From: Cryobacterium algoritolerans
Lineage (GTDB): Bacteria; Actinomycetota; Actinomycetes; Actinomycetales; Microbacteriaceae
Direction of reading: 5' to 3'
Assembly: GCF_004402785.1 (NCBI RefSeq)
Contig: NZ_SOFP01000045.1
Location: 28,551-78,040 of the forward strand
DNA length: 49,490 bases
Shown here piece after piece: positions 43,594 through 49,490 of the stretch. A program made the position numbers and the translations under genes. Under the pieces are notes generated by a model that saw nothing but the letters and a program-made list of their open reading frames with translations, made no database searches and had not been told where the DNA came from. The number at the start of each line of letters is the position of its first letter. Position 1 is the stretch's first letter.

Positions 43594-46500
43594 ATGGCTC
43601 ATTCGCTCAGTTCCCACCAGATCGCGCTACTGGTGGGCAGCCAGGCCTTCTCCCGCGGTGAACGCTATGCCCGCAACGGCAACGTCAACTCGCCGGAGTG
43701 GTTCGGCTCGGGCACCCAGCTGTTCGGGGAGGTGCAGGGCAGCCGGTCGACACCGTATGCGGTGACCGTGTCCTTCACCGAGAACGCGTCTGGCGCACTG
43801 GTGCACGCCTCCGGAGTCTGCACCTGCCCGATGAAGAAGAACTGCAAGCATGTGGCGGCCCTCCTGATCGTGAGCGCCGCTACCCCAGGGGCAGACGGCA
43901 CCCCGGCGGGTGAACCCGGCCGCGCGGTCGGCGACCGGCGGACGCCCCGGTTCGAGCCTTCCGCCGGCCCGCCCGCTCCGCCTGCCGCACCGGACTGGCA
44001 GCGCGCCCTTGCGCCGCTCGCCCGGGCGACCGGCAACGCCCCGGCGACCACGGCGGTCGGCCTCCAGTTCGAACTGCAAGACCCCGTCCGCGATGCACGA
44101 TTCGCCGGCGGCCCCCGGCCAAGGAGGCTGGCCGCCCGCCCGGTGATTATGGGCAAGAAGGGCAAGTGGATCCGCGGCAATCTCACCTGGGACAACCTCG
44201 CCTATGTCTTCGGCGCCTACGATCCCGCTCAGCTGACGGTCCTCAAGGCGCTGTACGCGCTGTACTCCGCAGGTAACCGATCCACCGGCTTCACTCAGCA
44301 GTGGATCCTGCTCGACGGCTTCGCCAACCGGGCGTTCTGGGAGATCCTCGCCGAGGCGAGGGCCGCCGGGCTGGCCCTGGTCGGCGACGTGAACGGACTG
44401 GCGTGGGTGGACGTGGCACCGGGCCCTGCCGCGCTCCAGCTCGACATCCGCCGGGAGGAGGGCGCCCTCACCCTCTCGCCCACGGTCATCCTGGCCGGCC
44501 GGCGCCTCGGTCGCACCGAATTCGGGTTAATCGGCAGCCCCGCCCACGGCGTGTTCACCTGGGCCGAGCCCGCCGCGGGCAAGGTGAGGGACGACGCCGC
44601 GGCCGCGATCACCCTCGCGCCGCTCGAACACCAGCTCGGGGCGGAGCTGGTCGCCCTGGCCGCATCCGCCAACGCCCTCATCATTCCCGGCGCCGACGAA
44701 GCCCTGTTCCTCGCCGACTTCTACCCTTTCCTGCGCAGCCAGATCACCCTGACCAGCACCGATGGCTCCTTCGCCCTGCCGGAGGCACCCCACCCACGGC
44801 TGGCCCTCCAGATCACGCACCAACCGGGGGCGCGCCTCGAACTGCGCTGGGACTGGGAGTACGTCGCCGCCGAGGCGGAGAAGGACACTGTGGGCGCGCT
44901 CCATCGCAGCGCCCTCCGGCCGGCGCCCGGCGACACCCGGTTCAGGGACCCCGCGCGCGAGCACGCCATCCTCGCCGCTGTTCTTCCGGTGCTCACTGGT
45001 TTTCCTTCGCTCGAACAGACGCACGAGGGCCGGCCGCGCCTGGCCGTGATCGCGACCCTCGATGGTGCCGAGATGATCGATTTCCTGGGCCGGGTCATGG
45101 AGGAACTGGAGGAACTGGACGACGTCCGGGTCACGGTCAGCGCCGACGCCCCCCAGTACCGGCCCGCCGACGATGCCCCCGTGATCCGCCTGGCCACCAC
45201 GGAGAGCACTGCGACCAGGGACTGGTTCGACCTCGCCGTGACCGTCAGCATCGACGGCGAGGAGATCCCGTTCGACGATCTGTTCCGGGCGTTGGCCGCC
45301 GAACAGGAGATCCTGATCCTGGAAAGCGGCACCTGGTTCAGCCTCGATCGCCCCGAGTTGCACCAGCTCCGCCGACTGATCGAGGAGGCCCGCGGCCTGC
45401 AGGACGCCGGCGCGGAGTCGCTCGGACTCAGCCGGTTCCAGGCTGATCTCTGGGACGAGTTGCAGGTCCTCGGCGTGGTCGCCGAACAGGCCGCCGGGTG
45501 GCGCACGACCGTCGCCGGGCTCACGGATGCCGACCGGATCGACCGGCGCCCGCTCCCAACCGCGGTCCACGCCACACTGCGCGGTTACCAGCAGGCCGGG
45601 TTCGACTGGCTCAGCTTCCTCTTCGACCACCGACTCGGCGGCATCCTCGCCGATGACATGGGACTCGGCAAGACGCTGCAGGCGATCGCCCTGATTGCCT
45701 ACGCCCGCGACCAGGCGCCCACCTCGGCGCCGGGCGAGCGCGGCGCGCCGTTCCTGGTCGTGGCCCCCACGAGCGTGGTTTCGAACTGGGCTGCTGAGTG
45801 CGCCCGTTTCGCCCCGAGCCTTCTCGTCGCCACGATCACCCAGACCGCGGCGAAGCGCTCCACGAGCCTCGCCTATGTCAGCGCCGACGCGGATGTCGTG
45901 ATCACCTCGTACACGCTGTTCCGGCTCGACTTCGACGACTACAACGGACTGGACTGGGCGGGACTCCTGCTCGATGAGGCCCAGTTCGTGAAGAACCACC
46001 AGGCCAGGGCGCACCAGTGTGCCCGCCGCCTCAAGACGCCGTTCAAGCTCGCGATCACCGGGACGCCGATGGAGAACAACCTGATGGAGCTCTGGTCGTT
46101 GCTCTCGATCACGGCGCCCGGCCTGTTCCCGAGCCCCGGCCGGTTCACCGACTATTACCGTAAACCGATCGAGACCAACGCAGACAACGACCGCCTCACC
46201 CAATTGCGCCGCCGCATCCGCCCGTTCATGCTGCGCCGCACCAAGGACCAGGTGGCCGGCGACCTTCCGGAGAAGCAGGAACAGGTGCTCGAACTTGAGT
46301 TGAACCCCAAGCACCGCAAGGTCTACGACACGCACCTGGCCAGGGAACGACAGAAGGTGCTCGGGCTGATCAACGACCTGAACGCCAACAGGTTCGAGAT
46401 CTTCCGTTCGCTCACCATGCTGCGCCAGCTCAGCCTCGATGCGAGCCTGTACGACGAGAGGTACGCAGGGGTTCCGTCCACGAAACTGGACGCGCTTCTC

Positions 46501-46980
46501 GAGCTGCTGGCGGACACCGTCGCGGAGGGGCACCGCACTCTCATCTTCAGCCAGTTCACCCAGTATCTCGGCAAGGCCAGGGACCGGCTCGACGCCGCCG
46601 GCATCAGCTACTCCTATCTGGACGGCAAGACCCGTGGCCGGGCCCGCACGATCGACGAGTTCAAGAACGGCACCAACTCGGTCTTCCTGATCAGCCTCAA
46701 GGCCGGCGGCTTCGGCCTGAACCTCACCGAGGCCGACTACGTCATCCTGCTCGACCCGTGGTGGAACCCCGCCACGGAGGCGCAGGCCGTCGACCGGGTG
46801 CACCGGATCGGCCAGACGAAGAATGTCATGGTGTACCGACTGGTCGCCAAGGACACGATCGAGGAGAAGGTGATGGCCCTCAAGGCCACCAAGGCGCGCC
46901 TGTTCGAGAGCGTCATGACGGATGCTGCGCCGCAAGGCACCAAGCTGACGGCCGCCGACATCCGAGAACTGCTCTCCTGA
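43594..46980 (+). CDS. SNF2-family helicase with SWIM zinc finger
   Basis: A 1128-aa DNA translocase. The N-terminus carries a SWIM finger: C76-T-C78-x5-C84-K-H86 (CTCPMKKNCKH). The ATPase begins at about residue 660: motif I LADDMGLGKTLQAIAL, motif II LLLDEAQFVKNH, KLAITGTPMENNLMELWSLL, then helicase C with LIFSQFTQYLGKARDRL, FLISLKAGGFGLNLTEADYVILLDPWWNPATEAQAVDRVHRIGQTKNVMVYRLVAKDTIEEKVM. Bacterial homologues of this layout are linked to repair or stress, with function mostly unproven. ATG 43594 begins MAHSLSSHQ; an upstream in-frame ATG adds 12 residues through the promoter-like AATAGGGAC. Confidence 0.9.
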   Translation: MAHSLSSHQIALLVGSQAFSRGERYARNGNVNSPEWFGSGTQLFGEVQGSRSTPYAVTVSFTENASGALVHASGVCTCPMKKNCKHVAALLIVSAATPGADGTPAGEPGRAVGDRRTPRFEPSAGPPAPPAAPDWQRALAPLARATGNAPATTAVGLQFELQDPVRDARFAGGPRPRRLAARPVIMGKKGKWIRGNLTWDNLAYVFGAYDPAQLTVLKALYALYSAGNRSTGFTQQWILLDGFANRAFWEILAEARAAGLALVGDVNGLAWVDVAPGPAALQLDIRREEGALTLSPTVILAGRRLGRTEFGLIGSPAHGVFTWAEPAAGKVRDDAAAAITLAPLEHQLGAELVALAASANALIIPGADEALFLADFYPFLRSQITLTSTDGSFALPEAPHPRLALQITHQPGARLELRWDWEYVAAEAEKDTVGALHRSALRPAPGDTRFRDPAREHAILAAVLPVLTGFPSLEQTHEGRPRLAVIATLDGAEMIDFLGRVMEELEELDDVRVTVSADAPQYRPADDAPVIRLATTESTATRDWFDLAVTVSIDGEEIPFDDLFRALAAEQEILILESGTWFSLDRPELHQLRRLIEEARGLQDAGAESLGLSRFQADLWDELQVLGVVAEQAAGWRTTVAGLTDADRIDRRPLPTAVHATLRGYQQAGFDWLSFLFDHRLGGILADDMGLGKTLQAIALIAYARDQAPTSAPGERGAPFLVVAPTSVVSNWAAECARFAPSLLVATITQTAAKRSTSLAYVSADADVVITSYTLFRLDFDDYNGLDWAGLLLDEAQFVKNHQARAHQCARRLKTPFKLAITGTPMENNLMELWSLLSITAPGLFPSPGRFTDYYRKPIETNADNDRLTQLRRRIRPFMLRRTKDQVAGDLPEKQEQVLELELNPKHRKVYDTHLARERQKVLGLINDLNANRFEIFRSLTMLRQLSLDASLYDERYAGVPSTKLDALLELLADTVAEGHRTLIFSQFTQYLGKARDRLDAAGISYSYLDGKTRGRARTIDEFKNGTNSVFLISLKAGGFGLNLTEADYVILLDPWWNPATEAQAVDRVHRIGQTKNVMVYRLVAKDTIEEKVMALKATKARLFESVMTDAAPQGTKLTAADIRELLS

Positions 46981-47284
46981 GCGAGCCGTGCCGTGCCGGA
47001 TGGGGTCTTCCGTCCGCCTCCCGGGCTGGGATCGCCCGGTCACGGGCCGAACTCCAGAGCATCGAGGTGGCGAATGCCGCAGCAGAAATTCTCGAACGGT
47101 GGCTCCACGACCGCCGTGATCGGCGAGGGCGAGAAGGACGCAGCCGGCCGGAACCTCTCCCCGCTGAGAACACTCTCAGAAGTGTCACCCAATGGACGCC
47201 CGGATGCAGCCTGCCTGTCATCTGGGTTTTCTACGCTGGCGTCAGTCACCGCTCCAGGTGCCGACGTCTGCAGAGGTGAGTGCC
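46981..47284. other. Intergenic region between SNF2 and GT87 genes
   Basis: No gene is supported in these 304 bases; open frames are short and lack ribosome sites. Small inverted repeats lie at its right end (CTGAGA-acac-TCTCAG near 47163-47178 and ACACT-ctcaga-AGTGT overlapping it). The right edge carries the ribosome site of the next gene. Confidence 0.5.
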
Positions 47285-48601
47285 GTGTCCCAGCTTCTCG
47301 ACCGGGCCGACCGCCGGCTCTTCCACGCCCTCACCCCGACCAGGCTGGCCTGGCTTCACTCCCCCCGCACCCTGGTGCTGGGCTTCCTCGCCATCCACAT
47401 GGTGTTCCTGCTCGCCCTGCTGCCGACCATCCTCACCGGCAACGTACTCGGAGACCTGCCGCTCTACCGCACCTGGGCGGAGAACGGTCTCGTCCACGAC
47501 CTCTGGCAGGGCATCGATGTCGAATGGGTGTACCCGATCGGGGCCCTCGTCCCGATCGTGTTCGCCGCCATCGGCGGTCCTCTGCTCTACCAGCTGCTCT
47601 GGTTCCTGATGACGATGTCCCTTAATGCGATCGCCGTGGTCGCGCTGACCGATCGGGGCCGGGATGCCCGTGGGTATCGGGCGGCCTGGCTGTGGCTGCT
47701 CCTCAGCTTCCTGCTCAGCCCCGTCGGCCTCCTACGGCTGGAGGGACTCACCGCGCCGCTTGTGATCACCGGCCTGGTTTTCCTCGCCCGCCGACCGATC
47801 GTGGCCACTGCACTGCTCACCACGGCCACGTGGATCAAAGTCTGGCCGGCCGCCGTGATGCTGGCCGTCGTCACGGTCTCCAGCCGCCGCAAAGTGGTCG
47901 CCGTGACCGGCGCGGCCATGAGCGCCGGCGTCGCCCTGGTCGTATGGGCCTCGGGCGGGATCCGCTTCCTGACCGGATTCATCACCATGCAGTCCGACCG
48001 CGCCCTGCAACTCGAGGCACCCGTGACGACGCCGTGGGTGTGGCTGGCCGTCTCCGGGAGACCGGACACGGCCATCTATCAGAACTACGCCATAGCGACC
48101 AGGGAGGTCGCCGGCCCCGGCACAGCGGTCATCGCCGAGGTGATGACGCCGCTGATGTTCCTGGTGCTCGTCGCCGTACTCACCCTCATGCTGGTCGGGC
48201 TCAGGCGGCGCGGCGACCCCGCACGACTCCTCCTGCTCGGCTCGCTCGCCTTGGTGGGGGCCTTCATCGTGTTCAACAAGGTCGGTTCGCCGCAGTACAT
48301 GCTCTGGCTCGTGCCGATCGTGGTCGTCGGGGCCGGCACGGCCTGGCGGCAATGGCGCGCGCCGGTCTACCTGATGCTCCTCATCAGCGCCTTGACGACC
48401 CTGATCTTCCCTGTCTTCTATCTCCCCCTGATCGACGGTGACCCGTTTGCCGTCCTGCTCCTGACCGTTCGCAATGTGCTCCTTGTGGTGATGCTCGGCT
48501 GGTCCGTTCTTGCCCTGCTCCGGCTCGTCCGATCCACTCCCCGACTCGTCCGGCCGTCCGCCCGTCCGGGCGCTCGCACCGTCGCCGCCTACCGGGACTG
48601 A
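47285..48601 (+). CDS. GT87-type integral membrane glycosyltransferase
   Basis: A 438-aa protein with about ten membrane helices. The first loop carries DLPLYRTWAENGLVHDLWQGIDVEWVYPIGALVPIV, where the acidic residues and the D/E-W-x-Y-P-G/P-like pattern match polyprenyl-phosphate-dependent GT-C enzymes of the GT87 (alpha-mannosyltransferase, DUF2029) type. Later loops include KVWPAAVML and NKVGSPQYMLWLVPIVV, also typical (K-W-P and S-P-Q-Y). It probably adds mannose to a cell envelope glycolipid. GTG 47285 follows AGAGGTGAG; in-frame GTG 47276 and ATG 47192 are less likely. Confidence 0.82.
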   Translation: MSQLLDRADRRLFHALTPTRLAWLHSPRTLVLGFLAIHMVFLLALLPTILTGNVLGDLPLYRTWAENGLVHDLWQGIDVEWVYPIGALVPIVFAAIGGPLLYQLLWFLMTMSLNAIAVVALTDRGRDARGYRAAWLWLLLSFLLSPVGLLRLEGLTAPLVITGLVFLARRPIVATALLTTATWIKVWPAAVMLAVVTVSSRRKVVAVTGAAMSAGVALVVWASGGIRFLTGFITMQSDRALQLEAPVTTPWVWLAVSGRPDTAIYQNYAIATREVAGPGTAVIAEVMTPLMFLVLVAVLTLMLVGLRRRGDPARLLLLGSLALVGAFIVFNKVGSPQYMLWLVPIVVVGAGTAWRQWRAPVYLMLLISALTTLIFPVFYLPLIDGDPFAVLLLTVRNVLLVVMLGWSVLALLRLVRSTPRLVRPSARPGARTVAAYRD

Positions 48602-48636
48602 CCGCCGGAGGGCCGCGGCTGGAGGACAATGGACGG

Positions 48637-49245
48637 GTGAGTTCTGCAACTACCTTCGCCCTCGTCCGCCACGGCCAGACCGAATGGAACGCCGCGATGC
48701 GGATCCAGGGTCGCACCGATATTCCGCTGAATCACGCCGGCCGGGAGCAGGCCGTGGACGCGGTCGGCGCGTTGCGCCGGTACGACTGGGACTTCCTGGT
48801 CTCCTCGCCCCTGTCCCGGGCGGCCGAAACAGCCGACGTGATCGCCGCCGGCCTCGGGCTGACGGTCACACAGCGCATCCCCTCCCTCGTGGAGCGGGAC
48901 TACGGCCTGGCCGAGGGCCTGGGTGCCGGCGCCGAACTGGAAGCCCTGCGCGAGTCGGGGGGGACGACCGGCAACGGAGGCTTCCGCGGCGCCGAGCCCG
49001 AGGGCGACGTCGCCGACAGAGGGGTCGACGCACTGCGAATGCTGGCGCGCGACAACCCGGGGGCTCGCATCATCGTTGTCAGCCACGGCACCCTGATCCG
49101 GCTGAGCCTGATGCGGGTCCTGGGCCGTCCCATCCCGACGATCGACAACGCCGCACTCACGGTGGCGCAGAGCGGCCCCGGCGGCTGGACCCTCGACGTT
49201 CTCAACGGCGAGGTCCTCGAGCCGGCGACCCCAAGCTCCGTGTAG
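48637..49245 (+). CDS. Histidine phosphatase family protein
   Basis: A 202-aa phosphatase of the phosphoglycerate mutase-like superfamily. The phosphohistidine loop is LVRHGQTEWNAAMRIQGRTDIPLNHAGREQA, with SSPLSRAAETADVI, ERDYGLAEG and the second His in IVVSHGTLIRLSLM. Its short length and Q-T-E-W-N are those of the phosphatase branch (alpha-ribazole phosphatase, broad phosphatases) rather than glycolytic mutase. The start is GTG at 48637; ACAATG 6 nt upstream resembles a -10 box, suggesting leaderless translation. Confidence 0.83.
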   Translation: MSSATTFALVRHGQTEWNAAMRIQGRTDIPLNHAGREQAVDAVGALRRYDWDFLVSSPLSRAAETADVIAAGLGLTVTQRIPSLVERDYGLAEGLGAGAELEALRESGGTTGNGGFRGAEPEGDVADRGVDALRMLARDNPGARIIVVSHGTLIRLSLMRVLGRPIPTIDNAALTVAQSGPGGWTLDVLNGEVLEPATPSSV

Positions 49246-49266
49246 CCCCGACCACAAGTGGCAGAG

Positions 49267-49317
49267 CTCGCGCGGTGATACAGCCCGCGCGGTGATACGG
49301 CCCGCGCGGTGATGGAG
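49267..49317. repeat. Three 17-bp tandem repeats
   Basis: Unit C(T/C)CGCGCGGTGATAC(A/G)G repeated three times, the last ending GATGGAG. They lie 22 nt after the phosphatase stop, in the space before the rrn terminator. No coding role is seen. Confidence 0.85.
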
Positions 49318-49433
49318 GTTGCCGAAATCCGGGCGCGGCTGGGTCTTGACCAGCTCGACCACAGGCGGGACTCGAGCACCGCGGCAGGGTCGACCAGCGG
49401 TGGTGGTGGTCGGTGCGGCCGGGGTGTTAACGC

Positions 49434-49464
49434 AGGAAAGCCACCCCGGTGGGGTGGCTTTCCT
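49434..49464 (-). terminator. Hairpin terminator of the rrn operon
   Basis: AGGAAAGCCACCCC (49434-49447) pairs perfectly with GGGGTGGCTTTCCT (49451-49464) across a 3-nt loop. On the minus strand it follows the 5S rRNA 3' end by about 15 nt. A U-tract is lacking; GCGTTAACAC follows. Confidence 0.88.
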
Positions 49465-49479
49465 GGTGTTGCTAAGTTG

Positions 49480-49490
49480 AGTCCGGCGGT
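49480..49490 (-). rRNA. rrf: 5S ribosomal RNA, 3' end only
   Basis: The last bases read ACCGCCGGAC(T) on the minus strand, the conserved 3' end of actinobacterial 5S rRNA, followed by a strong hairpin. Only about ten bases are inside the window, so the call rests on this short match plus the terminator. Confidence 0.55.

Noticed and set aside
44527..47043. 838-codon minus-strand open frame
   Set aside because: Antisense to the SNF2 helicase, with no motifs.

Overview
The window is high-GC DNA of an actinobacterium, most likely a Microbacteriaceae close to Cryobacterium (the genus is inference). The evidence is third-codon-position GC bias, GTG and TTG starts, an F420-type luciferase-like oxidoreductase, an HspR-type HAIR operator in front of clpB, a heliorhodopsin, and several start codons 6-7 nt behind a TANNNT -10 box, the leaderless pattern common in this group. 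The right edge reaches the 3' end of a minus-strand 5S rRNA gene and its terminator, so the window sits directly downstream of an rrn operon.

Layout. 1-2.3 kb: decayed IS1182-type transposase, then a heliorhodopsin interrupted by a 1-nt frameshift and lacking a standard start codon. 2.3-9.4 kb: AEC-family permease and alpha/beta hydrolase (divergent), a GntR regulator divergent from an MFS transporter plus nucleoside hydrolase (probable nucleoside scavenging), an SDR, and a glycosyltransferase pseudogene joined by 15-bp repeats. 9.4-16 kb: short PdxH-like oxidase, then a complete ribose operon rbsR-A-C-B-K-D behind a perfect 32-bp LacI-type palindrome. 16-24.8 kb: GGDEF protein, SDR, glycine-rich membrane protein, phosphoglycerate-mutase-like phosphatase, a DinB/DUF664 gene whose start codon is expanded into a 21-unit 9-bp array, a secreted transglycosylase-like protein, an LLM oxidoreductase and an N5-glutamine-type methyltransferase. 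24.8-33 kb: PTS EIIBCA permease, DUF1622 protein with a possible coupled 38-aa ORF, and a tight DUF6421 - SDR - threonine aldolase - acyl-CoA ligase cluster. 33-38.9 kb: nitroreductase, FAD disulfide-type oxidoreductase, zinc alcohol dehydrogenase and an N-domain-less ClpB. 39-49.5 kb: copper amine oxidase, universal stress protein and APC permease (amine use), SNF2 helicase with SWIM finger, GT87-like membrane mannosyltransferase, a second histidine phosphatase, and the rRNA edge.

The genes are mostly metabolic and chromosomal; no prophage, CRISPR or defence island is visible. The most unusual items are the start-codon repeat array of the DinB gene, the broken heliorhodopsin, the DUF6421 cluster, and at least two families of interspersed palindromes, one of which supplies the C-terminal tail of a flavoenzyme.
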